Assembly (NCBI GenBank): GCA_002400675.1
Contig: NVQY01000018.1
Coordinates: forward strand, 1 to 23,142
DNA length: 23,142 bases
Source: Paracoccaceae bacterium
Lineage (GTDB): Bacteria; Pseudomonadota; Alphaproteobacteria; Rhodobacterales; Rhodobacteraceae
Reading direction: 5' to 3'
The position numbers were made by a program, and so were the translations under genes. Shown in pieces: positions 1 through 8,019 of the stretch; positions within the stretch are counted from its first letter, which is position 1, and every line of letters starts with the position of its first letter. The notes under the pieces were generated by a model. It did no database searches and was not told the origin of the DNA. It worked only from the letters and a program-made list of their open reading frames with translations.

Positions 1-899
1 TCGGGAAACGCCCGGACGATATCCAAAGCGGCCCCAAGCGTTTGCGCATCAGGCGTATGCGGCAGGGATATCGGCACGCCCGCCTGACGCGCAAACGCCG
101 CCAGCCCGCGTTTCGAATTGCGGCCAAAGATGCCGTCGATTGCGCCTCTGTAACAGCCCCGCTGCTGCAACGCCCCCTGCAAGGACCGCCCCGCCTCATT
201 GACTGTCAGGGTCAAAACATTCGCCGATGTGGCCGTCGTCGCCTTAGGTGGGGTGCCGGGGGGGGACGTGCCGGGACTGACGCGATCAAACACAAAGTCA
301 AAGCTGACGATACCCAGCGGCACAATCGCCACCTTTGCCGTTTCCTGCAACTTTTCACGCCGGCCTTCCAGATTGAATTCCGACAAGATCACCACGATCG
401 GAGTCGCGGACGAGACACTAATCCGGTCATTGTTGATCAGCGTGACCACCACCTGCGCGGTTTTTTCAACGCTCACACCATGCAGGGACAGGGTGAAATT
501 CAGGGTCACCTGCTTGCGCAGCACAGTGTTCAGGTCAGCCAATGCGCTCGGATCAAGCTGGGCTACGATCGTCGCCTCGGGGTACAAAAACGTCTCAAAG
601 AACAAGAACCGCATCCGCACATTGCGCAGATCAATCCCGGTATCGACCGAATCCAGCGCCACCCGTATCTGCGCCTTGCCATCCCCGCTGATCACCCCGT
701 CAAGTTTGGCAAACGAGTGGGTCTCTGCCAGATTGCCCTTTTTCACCGACATAAAGCGCAACCGCGACGACGCACCGTCCAGGGTCCAGCCGTTTTCGAA
801 CGGATCCACGCTTTGCGCCGAGGCAAGGTGCGGCACGATCGCGACACACAAGCAAACCAGTGCAGCGATGAATGAATGGCGGAACAAAACAAGCGTCAT
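1..899 (-). CDS. YceI-like secreted protein with C-terminal peptidoglycan-binding-like domain (partial)
   Basis: The frame is open from an ATG at 899 to the left edge, so the C-terminus is missing; 299 codons are visible. Residues 1-28 form a Sec signal peptide ending ALA-type (HLASA, then QS). Residues about 37-206 resemble the YceI lipocalin-like fold: an opening W-x-L-D, then S-x-L-R-F, G-x-I and the hallmark segment SVDTGIDLRNVRMRFLFFET. YceI proteins are periplasmic and bind long isoprenoid or other amphipathic ligands. A Pro/Thr-rich linker (about 209-228) leads to a region (229-285) resembling a PG_binding_1 repeat: LQGALQQRGCYRGAIDGIFG followed by N-S-K-R-G-L-A-A-F. That suggests cell-wall anchoring, which is my inference. 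It is preceded by 276 bp with no gene and is probably its own transcription unit. The YceI call is fairly sure, the tail domain less so. Confidence 0.8.
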   Translation of the reverse strand, partial: MTLVLFRHSFIAALVCLCVAIVPHLASAQSVDPFENGWTLDGASSRLRFMSVKKGNLAETHSFAKLDGVISGDGKAQIRVALDSVDTGIDLRNVRMRFLFFETFLYPEATIVAQLDPSALADLNTVLRKQVTLNFTLSLHGVSVEKTAQVVVTLINNDRISVSSATPIVVILSEFNLEGRREKLQETAKVAIVPLGIVSFDFVFDRVSPGTSPPGTPPKATTATSANVLTLTVNEAGRSLQGALQQRGCYRGAIDGIFGRNSKRGLAAFARQAGVPISLPHTPDAQTLGAALDIVRAFP

Positions 900-1175
900 G
901 GCGAAACCTATGTTACGGCTGTGGTGTCAGAATTTCGATCAAACCGGCATGTCCCAACGCGCATCCACCAACGCAAATGGACAAAATCAGGCCATGGATC
1001 ACCGGCGCACCTGCCCGGTCTTCAGTTGGTTTATTTTAGGCGGCGGCGTTGGCGCGTTGCAAGCGCCGTGTTGCCATTGCCAGTGGTTTGGCCCTTTCGC
1101 ATTGATTTAACAGAGCTTTCCCAGCCAAAACCACCCACGGGCAACCGGCCTGCCTTGCCGTTCCCTGCGCCAGCT
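900..1175. other. intergenic stretch without a recognisable gene
   Basis: This lies between the YceI-like gene and the end of the DOPA dioxygenase-family gene, both on the minus strand. Only short open frames exist (for example a plus-strand frame at 949-1110 and a 23-codon minus frame ending near 1031), and none has a good ribosome binding site or a recognisable product. A weak 5-bp stem (GGCGC...GCGCC) sits near 1050-1070. It presumably holds the promoter of the YceI-like gene, but I could not identify a convincing -35/-10 pair. Confidence 0.5.
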
Positions 1176-1505
1176 TTAGCTAAAGATCGACAGATCCAAC
1201 GCCAGACACGCGCCCATCCAGATCGCCCTGTCGCGATGATCCTCAAGATGCTCGCCAGTGTTGGGGTGGATGAAAACAATCAACCCGTCCCGGTTCAGGG
1301 TCAGCCAGGCAATCACCGCACCAATGGCATCGGCGTCAAACGACAGCTGACAGCTCCACATCGGATGCGGGCCGACGTTTTTCTCGTGCATCCGCCCCAT
1401 TTCCACCGGCAACGCGGCGCGGGCGGCCTCGCACAGGGCGCGGGCGCGACCAACCGTATCGGCGTCGAAATAGACATGGGCGTGATAGCCGGTGATCATG
1501 GGCAT
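1176..1505 (-). CDS. DOPA 4,5-dioxygenase family protein
   Basis: The 109-residue product matches the size and motifs of the DOPA 4,5-dioxygenase (DODA-like) family: H8-x-H10 in YHAHVYF, H47 in PHPMW, and HPNTGEHLEDH at 80-90. Characterised relatives open catechol rings extradiolically using a His-coordinated metal; bacterial substrates are mostly unknown, so a dioxygenase role here is by family only. The start at 1505 is chosen because AAAGGA lies 8 bases upstream. A longer frame back to 1580 has no such site, and a second ATG two codons in (1499) is possible. It is divergent from the thioesterase gene across about 110 bp. Confidence 0.85.
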   Translation of the reverse strand: MPMITGYHAHVYFDADTVGRARALCEAARAALPVEMGRMHEKNVGPHPMWSCQLSFDADAIGAVIAWLTLNRDGLIVFIHPNTGEHLEDHRDRAIWMGACLALDLSIFS

Positions 1506-1614
1506 GGGGCGGTCCTTTGGTAAATGCGCTGTGGGAGGACAGTTTGTTGCTTTTCCGGGCGATTTCAAGGGGGCCCCCATTGCGGCCCGCGCGCCGGACG
1601 GCTAGCCCTGTGGC

Positions 1615-2088
1615 ATGACGCTTCGATACCTCACCCCGCTCAGCGCGCAGGAACAACTGGCCTTCGGGCTGGAGACCGCCCAACCTTTGGCGATTGCCGA
1701 CCGGGTGCGATACTCGGAACTTGATGTACTGAACCACGTCAACAACAAGGCCTATATGGAGTGGTTCGAGACCCTGCGCACCGAACATTTCTTTCGCCTG
1801 TGCGCGCCGTTCTATCAAGGGGTGGCGCAACCACGCACGGTGCTGCGCAACGCCGATATTCACTATGTGGCCGAAATGGTCGCCGGTCAAAGCTATGTGA
1901 CCACGGCGCGGATCACCGGGTTTCGCACCACCTCTTATACCATTGATCAGATGATCTGGGCCGAGGGAACGCTGCGCGCGCGGATGCAGGGCGTGATGGT
2001 AATGCTGCACCCCGACGGGTCGGGCGGCTACCCCCTGCCCGACGATCTGAAACGGTATTTTGTCGAAATGGAAGGCGCCGCTGCGTAG
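1615..2088 (+). CDS. acyl-CoA thioesterase, 4-hydroxybenzoyl-CoA thioesterase-like (hotdog fold)
   Basis: The 157-residue protein has the hotdog thioesterase signature RYSELDVLNHVNNKAYMEWFE at about 32-52, with D37 at the usual catalytic acid position and the following N-H-V-N-N helix start. The family hydrolyses acyl- or aroyl-CoA thioesters in the cytoplasm; the substrate cannot be read from the sequence. The N-terminus is roughly 25 residues longer than the minimal fold. ATG 1615 has no clear Shine-Dalgarno sequence, so a leaderless transcript or a downstream start are both possible. Its TAG stop falls inside a short dispersed inverted repeat, and the gene converges on pgi with only 40 bp between them. 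Confidence 0.85.
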   Translation: MTLRYLTPLSAQEQLAFGLETAQPLAIADRVRYSELDVLNHVNNKAYMEWFETLRTEHFFRLCAPFYQGVAQPRTVLRNADIHYVAEMVAGQSYVTTARITGFRTTSYTIDQMIWAEGTLRARMQGVMVMLHPDGSGGYPLPDDLKRYFVEMEGAAA

Positions 2089-2107
2089 GGTGGGAGAATC
2101 CCACGCT
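2085..2107 (+). repeat. short dispersed inverted repeat, copy 1
   Basis: The sequence reads GTAGGGTGGG, five variable bases, CCCACGCT. The inner GTGGGA-GAA-TCCCAC forms a 6-bp stem. A second copy in the opposite orientation lies at 8752-8774 and matches all 18 non-spacer bases. The repeat starts on the last base of the thioesterase coding frame and supplies its TAG stop. It sits between convergent genes, so it could act as a weak terminator or an mRNA 3' end stabiliser, as REP-type elements do. Confidence 0.6.
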
Positions 2108-2128
2108 GTACCCGGTTGCCCACCAAAA

Positions 2129-3736
2129 CTACCGACGACGCCGGTGAACAAAATCCACCAGCGCCGCCGTAGACCCGTCGTGCCCATCGGTGCCCACACG
2201 GCCCTCAACAACCGGCCCCAGTGACGTCGCCAGTTCTTTGCCCAGTTCAACCCCCCACTGATCAAACGAATTGATGCCCAAAATCACCCCTTCGACAAAC
2301 ACCCGATGTTCATACAGCGCCACGATCTGCCCTAACACAAACGGCGTCAGCATGCGGTACGCCAGCGTCACCGACGGGCGATTGCCAGCAAACTTAAGAT
2401 GCTGCGCGTGGCGGTCTCGGGCGGCCCCCTCCAGCCCTTTTGCCGCTGCCTTGGCGCGGGCCTGTTCCAAAGACCGGCCCCGCATCAACGCTTCGGACTG
2501 GGCCAGACAATTGGCCACCAACAAGTTGTGATGATGCGCCAGATCAGGCTCATGACCCCGCGCGGCAATCATGAATTCGCACGGCACAATGTCTGTGCCC
2601 TGATGGATCAGCTGATAAAACGCGTGCTGCCCATTGGTGCCGGGGGCACCCCAGACAACCGGCCCCGAAGACACCGTCAGGGGGCTTCCGTCCATATCAA
2701 CGGACTTGCCATTTGACTCCATTTCCAGCTGTTGCAGATAGCATGGCAGCAACGCCAGCCGCTGATCATACGGCAATACCGCACGGGTGGCATAGCCGCA
2801 GATCTGGTGATGCCAGAGGCCGCTAAGCGCCAGCATCACCGGCAGATTGTCCCCTAAAGGGGCGGTGCGAAAATGCCCGTCCATCGCCTGCCCGCCGCGC
2901 AGAAAGTCGTCAAACGCCTCGGCGCCGATGGCGATCATCAGCGACAGGCCGATCGGCCCCCAGACCGAATAGCGCCCGCCAACCCAATCCTCAAAGCCGA
3001 ACACATGCGCGCCGGGAATGCCAAACGCAGCCGTCTTATCCTCGGCGGTGGACAGGGCCGCGAATTGCCGCGCCGGATCGCCGCCGCCCGCCGTCATCCA
3101 GCCAAGGGCGGTGCGCGCGTTGGTCATGGTCTCAATCGTGGTAAAGGTTTTCGAGGCGACGATCACCAGCGTACGGGTCGGGTCAAGCCCTTCAAGACAA
3201 TCGGCAATATCGGCCCCATCGACGTTGGACACAAAATGACAGCGCGGCCCGTCGTGGTACGGCTTCAGCGCCGCCACCGTCATCGCCGGCCCAAGGTCGG
3301 ACCCACCGATGCCGATGTTGATCACGTCAAGGATCGCCCCGCCCGCCCCGGCAATCGCCCCATCGCGCACCCCACGGGCAAACTCCCGCATCCGCGCCAG
3401 CGTGGCCAGAACCTCGGGCATGACATCCATGCCATCGACCAGAACCGGGCCACCGTCGAGGTTGCGCAAGGCGGTGTGCAAAACCGCGCGCCCTTCGGTC
3501 CGGTTGATCGGCGCGCCGGTGAACATCGCCTCGCGCTGACCGGCGACATCCGCCCCCTCGCACAGCGCGATCAGCGCGGCGCGGGTGGGCGCGTCGATGT
3601 TGGTCTTGGAATAATCCAGCCGCATATCGCCAAGGGTCGCGCTGAAATCGTCGGCGCGGGTGGCATCGGCGTCAAACAGATCAGTAATCCGGCGCGGGCC
3701 AATCGCATCCAATAGCAGTTTCAGCGCGTCAAACAT
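2129..3736 (-). CDS. pgi: glucose-6-phosphate isomerase
   Basis: This enzyme interconverts glucose 6-phosphate and fructose 6-phosphate in the cytoplasm. The 535-residue length is normal for the family. Both family signatures are present: [15 protein letters not shown] at 250-264, and [13 protein letters not shown] at 491-503 with K500. Other active-site segments are [11 protein letters not shown] (140-150), SKTFTT (195-200), the catalytic Glu region QLEMESNGK (E340) and the conserved His in NGQHAFYQ (H371). It is the last gene of the zwf-pgl-pgi run, with its ATG one base after the pgl stop, so translational coupling is likely. In an organism using the Entner-Doudoroff route it would recycle fructose 6-phosphate back to zwf. 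Confidence 0.98.
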   Translation of the reverse strand: MFDALKLLLDAIGPRRITDLFDADATRADDFSATLGDMRLDYSKTNIDAPTRAALIALCEGADVAGQREAMFTGAPINRTEGRAVLHTALRNLDGGPVLVDGMDVMPEVLATLARMREFARGVRDGAIAGAGGAILDVINIGIGGSDLGPAMTVAALKPYHDGPRCHFVSNVDGADIADCLEGLDPTRTLVIVASKTFTTIETMTNARTALGWMTAGGGDPARQFAALSTAEDKTAAFGIPGAHVFGFEDWVGGRYSVWGPIGLSLMIAIGAEAFDDFLRGGQAMDGHFRTAPLGDNLPVMLALSGLWHHQICGYATRAVLPYDQRLALLPCYLQQLEMESNGKSVDMDGSPLTVSSGPVVWGAPGTNGQHAFYQLIHQGTDIVPCEFMIAARGHEPDLAHHHNLLVANCLAQSEALMRGRSLEQARAKAAAKGLEGAARDRHAQHLKFAGNRPSVTLAYRMLTPFVLGQIVALYEHRVFVEGVILGINSFDQWGVELGKELATSLGPVVEGRVGTDGHDGSTAALVDFVHRRRR

Positions 3737-3737
3737 C

Positions 3738-4427
3738 CTAGGCGGCCCAATGCACGGTGGTGCCAGCCAGAACCGCGTTGATCGGGGCCTGTTCCGGCGG
3801 CAGAGTCATGGCACGTTCAAGGGCCGCACGTTTTTCCGCGCCATAGATCACCAGATGCTTGCCCAACGCCCCATCCAGCACCCGCGCGGTCAGGCTGACC
3901 CGGCGTTCGGGCATCGAATCGGGGCGCAGCGCCGTCAGGACCGGCGCGTCCGGGGCCAAAGCCTCGGCCAATCCATCGGCACCGGGAAACAACGACGCGG
4001 TGTGCATATCCGCCCCCATGCCCAGCATCAGCACCGAAATCGGCAACTCTGGCGTCAACATGGTTTCAATGTCGCCCAACACGTCATCCGGCATGTCCAC
4101 CGGCGCATAAAGCGGCAGAAACGTCGCCGACGCGGCACGCGCGCGCAACAACCGATCACAGATCAACCGCCCGTTTGAACGTTCATGTTCCTGCGGCACC
4201 CAGCGTTCATCGGTGGGAAACACCCGCACCCGGTCCCAGTCCAGATGGGCCCCGCACAGCACATCAAATATCGGCCCCGGAGAGGTCCCCCCCGGCACCG
4301 CAAAAGACGCGTTTTCATGGTGCAGCAGATGGGTTTCCAACTCTTCCGCCAATATGTGGGCCACGTCCAGCGCCAGCATGTCCCGATCTGCATATTCGAC
4401 TATTTTCAAGGCTTTATCCCCCGCCAT
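3738..4427 (-). CDS. pgl: 6-phosphogluconolactonase
   Basis: It hydrolyses 6-phosphogluconolactone, the zwf product, to 6-phosphogluconate. Visible motifs are [12 protein letters not shown] (44-55), [10 protein letters not shown] (70-79) and [14 protein letters not shown] (136-149). In the last one, Met replaces the Gly usual before the His (more commonly EDGH). The length of 229 residues is typical. From ATG 4427 the gene overlaps the end of zwf by 22 bases. A TTG at 4409 overlaps the zwf stop as TTGA, has GGGGGA upstream, and would give a protein starting [12 protein letters not shown] regard it as an equally plausible start. It sits between zwf and pgi in one operon. Confidence 0.96.
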   Translation of the reverse strand: MAGDKALKIVEYADRDMLALDVAHILAEELETHLLHHENASFAVPGGTSPGPIFDVLCGAHLDWDRVRVFPTDERWVPQEHERSNGRLICDRLLRARAASATFLPLYAPVDMPDDVLGDIETMLTPELPISVLMLGMGADMHTASLFPGADGLAEALAPDAPVLTALRPDSMPERRVSLTARVLDGALGKHLVIYGAEKRAALERAMTLPPEQAPINAVLAGTTVHWAA

Positions 4428-5872
4428 TCACGTTTGTCGCGTGCCATCAACTGATCCGCATCGCCGGGACCGGTGCTGCCACTGTCATAAGGTTTCGGCA
4501 CTTCGCCGCGCGCCTGCCAACCGGCAATGACCGGATCGGTCCAGGCCCAGGCGGCTTCGACTTCGTCGCCGCGCATGAACAGCGTCTGATTGCCCCGGAT
4601 TACGTCCATGATCAACCGCTCATACGCATCCGGTGCGGCCTGACCGTCCGATCCCAGCGCCTCGGCAAAGCTCATATCAAGCGGCACCTCCATCAGGCGC
4701 ATCCCCCCCTGCCCCGGTTCCTTGATGGTCACGCTTAAGGTGATGCCCTCATTGGGTTGCAGACGGATCGACAGGATGTTGGCGTGCTGCCCGGCCTCGG
4801 GTCCAAAGATCGAATGCGGCGCGTCCTTGAAGATCACGTTGATCACCGACGATCGCGCCACCAGCCTCTTGCCGGTGCGCAGATAAAACGGAGTCCCCGC
4901 CCACCGCCAGTTGCTGATATGCGCCTTGAGGGCAATGTAACTTTCGGTGCTGGAACGCGGATCGCCCACCGCCTCGCGATAAGAGGGATGTTCAATCTCG
5001 GCCCCACCGCGCGCCAGATACTGGCCGCGCACGATGTGGTGCGGCTCGACCGGGTCAAGCGCGCGGATCACTTTCAGCTTTTCGTCACGCACGCAATCGG
5101 GATCAAACTTGGCCGGCGGCTCCATCGCGATCAGGCACAAAAGCTGCATCAGATGGTTCTGCATCATGTCGCGCATGGCGCCTGCGCGGTCATAATAACC
5201 ACCGCGCCCGCCAACCCCGACGGTCTCGGCCACGGTGATCTGGATGTGGTCGACATATTGCGAATTCCACAGCGGCTCAAACAGCATGTTGCCAAACCGC
5301 ACCGCCATCAGGTTCTGCACGGTTTCCTTGCCCAGATAATGGTCGATGCGGTAAATCTGACCCTCGTCAAAATGCGCGGCCAGCGCTTGGTTCAGCGCGC
5401 GGGCCGACTCCAGATCATGGCCAAACGGTTTTTCCACCACGATCCGGGTGGCGGCATTGGCAAGGCCGTTGGACTGAATGCGCTGCGCCAGCGCGCCAAA
5501 CAACCCCGGCCCGACCGAGAAATAAAACGCCCTTACCCGGTCGCCGGAAATTTTCGCCGCCAGATCAGCCCAGCCGCGATCCCCCTTGGCGTCCAGCGCC
5601 ACATAATCGAGACAGTTCAGGAACTTTTCAAGCTGGTCATCGTCGCACGGCTGCGGGTCCGAGAATTCGCGGATCGCCCCGGCAACCAAGGCGCGATAGC
5701 CGGCGGTGTCGTGATCGCTGCGCGCGGCCCCAATGATCCGGGTGCCCACCGGCACCTGCCCGGCGCAGAAACGCCGGAACAAAGCGGGCAGGATCTTGCG
5801 CCGGGTCAGATCGCCCGTGCCGCCAAAAATCACCAGATCAAATGGCTCTACCGGAATGATACGCGAAACCAT
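4406..5872 (-). CDS. zwf: glucose-6-phosphate 1-dehydrogenase
   Basis: It oxidises glucose 6-phosphate to 6-phosphogluconolactone with NAD(P)+, the entry step to the Entner-Doudoroff and oxidative pentose phosphate routes. The 488-residue product shows the coenzyme-binding GGTGDLT (17-23), EKPFG (147-151) and the active-site signature RIDHYLGKE (175-183). I chose ATG 5872 because AAGG lies about 6 bases upstream; a GTG two codons earlier (5878) is the alternative. It is first in the zwf-pgl-pgi operon and divergent from a radical SAM gene. Its leader contains a 7-bp inverted repeat (5885-5891 with 5911-5917). A 15-bp palindrome further upstream could be an operator. Confidence 0.98.
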   Translation of the reverse strand: MVSRIIPVEPFDLVIFGGTGDLTRRKILPALFRRFCAGQVPVGTRIIGAARSDHDTAGYRALVAGAIREFSDPQPCDDDQLEKFLNCLDYVALDAKGDRGWADLAAKISGDRVRAFYFSVGPGLFGALAQRIQSNGLANAATRIVVEKPFGHDLESARALNQALAAHFDEGQIYRIDHYLGKETVQNLMAVRFGNMLFEPLWNSQYVDHIQITVAETVGVGGRGGYYDRAGAMRDMMQNHLMQLLCLIAMEPPAKFDPDCVRDEKLKVIRALDPVEPHHIVRGQYLARGGAEIEHPSYREAVGDPRSSTESYIALKAHISNWRWAGTPFYLRTGKRLVARSSVINVIFKDAPHSIFGPEAGQHANILSIRLQPNEGITLSVTIKEPGQGGMRLMEVPLDMSFAEALGSDGQAAPDAYERLIMDVIRGNQTLFMRGDEVEAAWAWTDPVIAGWQARGEVPKPYDSGSTGPGDADQLMARDKREWRGIKP

Positions 5873-5942
5873 GATCACCCTTACCCCGCCGTTAAGGAAA
5901 CCTGAACCATCGGCGGGAATGGTCTCGGCGCATCACAACTGT

Positions 5943-5957
5943 GTCAGGTGGCCTGAC
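5943..5957. promoter_or_regulatory. 15-bp palindrome, candidate operator
   Basis: GTCAGG-TGG-CCTGAC is a perfect 6+6 inverted repeat in the 150-bp divergent region between zwf and the radical SAM gene. It lies about 70 bp upstream of each start codon, where a dimeric regulator could control one or both genes. No family-specific consensus is recognised, and a transcribed hairpin or chance occurrence cannot be excluded. Confidence 0.35.
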
Positions 5958-6022
5958 CAGTCTTTAACTTTTCCCATCCCTCGGGCTAGATCAACAGCAC
6001 AAAATACAAACGGACCGCAAAT

Positions 6023-6976
6023 ATGAAAGATGTTGCCCAACCACTCGCCAATATTGGCAAGTTCGCAAACCGGACGCTGACGGCGGACGGGTCTTTGCGC
6101 GCGGTTGTGCCGTTGCGCGACCCGGAAACCCTTTGGTACAATACGGGCACTCTATGCAATATCACTTGTACAAAATGTTACATCAAGAGCAGCCCGACCA
6201 ATGATGCGCTGGTCTATCTGACCACGCCCGAGGTCGAGGATTACCTTGACCAGATCGCCGCGCGCGACTGGCCGGTGCGCGAAATCGGCTTTACCGGCGG
6301 CGAGCCGTTCATGAACCCACAGATGATCGCCATGGCCCGCGCCGCCCTGACGCGCGGCTTTGAGGTGTTGATCCTGACCAACGCCATGCGCCCGATGATG
6401 CGCCCCGACATGCGCGCTGGTCTGTTGGACCTGCTGGGCGAGTTTGGCGACCGGCTGACCTTGCGAATTTCGCTGGATCATTTTTCCGCCCGTCGCCATG
6501 ACGCGGAACGCGGTGAGGGAAGTTTTGCCAAAACCATCGAGGGCATGACATGGTTGCGCGACAACGGGTTCCGCATGGCCGTGGCCGGGCGCATTGAGTG
6601 GTCCGAAAGCGAGGCCGCCGCACGGGCTGGGTTTGCCAGTCTTTATGCCGACAACCGCTTTGACATCGACGCGCAGAATCCGGGCAGTACCGTGCTGTTC
6701 CCCGAGATGGATGAAAGCGTGGAAGTTCCCGAGATAACAAGCGCTTGCTGGGGGATCTTAAACAAGTCTCCGGGCGATGTGATGTGTGCGTCCTCGCGCA
6801 TGGTGGTCAAACGCAAGGGGGCGGATCATCCGGTTGTTCTGGCCTGTACCCTGCTGCCCTATTCGCCGGAATTCGAGCTGGGCAAAACCCTGGCCGAGGC
6901 CGAGGGCGACGTAGCGCTGAACCACCCCCATTGCGCCAAATTCTGCGTTCTGGGCGGGGCGAGCTGTTCGGCCTGA
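6023..6976 (+). CDS. radical SAM protein of unknown function with C-terminal cysteine cluster
   Basis: The 317-residue protein carries the radical SAM [4Fe-4S] motif C45-x3-C49-x2-C52 (CNITCTKCY) and the SAM-binding FTGGEPF at 90-96. A TIM-barrel-like stretch follows, including LRISLDH at 147-153. The last quarter has six further cysteines (C242, C255, C275, C304, C308, C315), suggesting a SPASM- or twitch-like auxiliary iron-sulphur cluster. Families with this arrangement often modify peptides or proteins, but I do not recognise the subfamily and no small precursor peptide gene is adjacent. It is divergent from zwf and converges on the acyltransferase with 30 bp between. The ATG at 6023 has only a weak purine-rich upstream region. 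Confidence 0.85.
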   Translation: MKDVAQPLANIGKFANRTLTADGSLRAVVPLRDPETLWYNTGTLCNITCTKCYIKSSPTNDALVYLTTPEVEDYLDQIAARDWPVREIGFTGGEPFMNPQMIAMARAALTRGFEVLILTNAMRPMMRPDMRAGLLDLLGEFGDRLTLRISLDHFSARRHDAERGEGSFAKTIEGMTWLRDNGFRMAVAGRIEWSESEAAARAGFASLYADNRFDIDAQNPGSTVLFPEMDESVEVPEITSACWGILNKSPGDVMCASSRMVVKRKGADHPVVLACTLLPYSPEFELGKTLAEAEGDVALNHPHCAKFCVLGGASCSA

Positions 6977-7006
6977 TCAGACCACCTGCGCCGCTGAGCA
7001 CGTGAC

Positions 7007-7888
7007 TTATTGTGGCGAATACAGCCCCGGCACCAGCGCTTCTGCATGGGTTCTGATGTTGTCAGGCGTGGTGCCCGCGTCCAGCGGCGCGCCATAATGC
7101 ACGTCATAGCGTCCGCCCAATTTGTCCATCATTTCAACGCTATAGCGTAGCGAGGCGATCATCGCGCCGTAATTGTCATTGCCCGCGCTCAGGAACCGGG
7201 CGATGGCGCGGGTGCGGTAATAGGCGTTGGAATTGCGGGTATTCAGCGCGGCGGGAACAATGACCGACCGGGTTTTGGCAGAGACCTTGCTGGCCCCCTT
7301 GCGCCACGCCGGTTCAACCAGAAACCCACCCCGCCGGTCCGGCACCCGCCCCGAGCCAAAGATCAGCAAGGCGCCGCCATTCGACAAATGGGTAATCATC
7401 GCGCGCTGGGTTTCGCGCCCCGAGGTGGCGCGGTTCTGTTTGTCGATCCGCACCGGCACGATAGAGTCGGGACCAAGAAACTGTTCAACCTCTTGATTCG
7501 CAACAACTTTCAAATCGGGCCGCTTGCCAAGCAACGCGGCGGCGTGGGCCACAAAATCAAACATCCCGGTTGGGTGCGTGGCGGCGATGACCACCGCGCC
7601 GGTGTCGGGAATATTGTCCAGACCATGCGGCGAAATCCGGGTGCCGCCCTTGCGCGCCAACAGCTTTTGGATCAAAGGCAGACCTTGCAGACCTTGCAGA
7701 TCGCGCAGCATGGCTTCGCTTTCACGTAGGCCGATAAAAGGCTTGCCGGTCACGGTGCGGCTGATCGCATCGCCGAAATGAATGACCCCGCGAACCAGCC
7801 GAAGTGTGACAGGATTTTCGCCGCTCAAATGCAGGCGTTCCCTGACCGCCCGGTCAAGGGGACGTTTATCAGACATCAACTTTGGCAT
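7007..7888 (-). CDS. PlsC-like 1-acylglycerol-3-phosphate acyltransferase family protein
   Basis: The 293-residue protein has the acyltransferase catalytic block as ATHPTGMFDF (H105, D111). This is the variant HPxGxxD spacing of the hemolysin/ornithine-lipid-type branch rather than classical HX4D. A second block, LLIFGSGRVPDRRGG (174-188), stands where PlsC has its FPEG motif. Such enzymes transfer acyl groups to lysophospholipids or lyso-ornithine lipids at the inner membrane face; the acceptor cannot be told here. No strong transmembrane helix is obvious. ATG 7888 (AAGAGA upstream) was used; ATG 7876, four codons in, is also possible. It is a single gene converging on the radical SAM gene. 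Confidence 0.8.
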   Translation of the reverse strand: MPKLMSDKRPLDRAVRERLHLSGENPVTLRLVRGVIHFGDAISRTVTGKPFIGLRESEAMLRDLQGLQGLPLIQKLLARKGGTRISPHGLDNIPDTGAVVIAATHPTGMFDFVAHAAALLGKRPDLKVVANQEVEQFLGPDSIVPVRIDKQNRATSGRETQRAMITHLSNGGALLIFGSGRVPDRRGGFLVEPAWRKGASKVSAKTRSVIVPAALNTRNSNAYYRTRAIARFLSAGNDNYGAMIASLRYSVEMMDKLGGRYDVHYGAPLDAGTTPDNIRTHAEALVPGLYSPQ

Positions 7889-8019
7889 TCAAATTCTCTT
7901 TTGGCGCGCGCAACCTCAAACCTTGGTCGCACTGTAATGTCACCATCATGCCCGATCTGCGCGGGTTTGCAAACTTTACAGTCAGACCGGGCAAATCACC
8001 AAAGCGGGATGCAGGTCCT

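Noticed and set aside
42..1110. Long plus-strand open frames (42-875 and 199-1110)
   Set aside because: They lie antisense to the YceI-like gene, whose minus-strand frame has a signal peptide and family motifs; the plus-strand products are low-complexity Arg/Gln-rich or lack any recognisable domain.
949..1110. Short plus-strand frame with a hydrophobic C-terminal half
   Set aside because: No ribosome binding site, overlaps nothing meaningful and carries unusual Cys/His clustering expected from chance; not supported as a gene.
4757..5905. 382-codon plus-strand frame across zwf
   Set aside because: Shadow of zwf in a GC-rich genome; His/Arg/Gln-rich translation without motifs, while the opposite strand encodes a complete G6PD.
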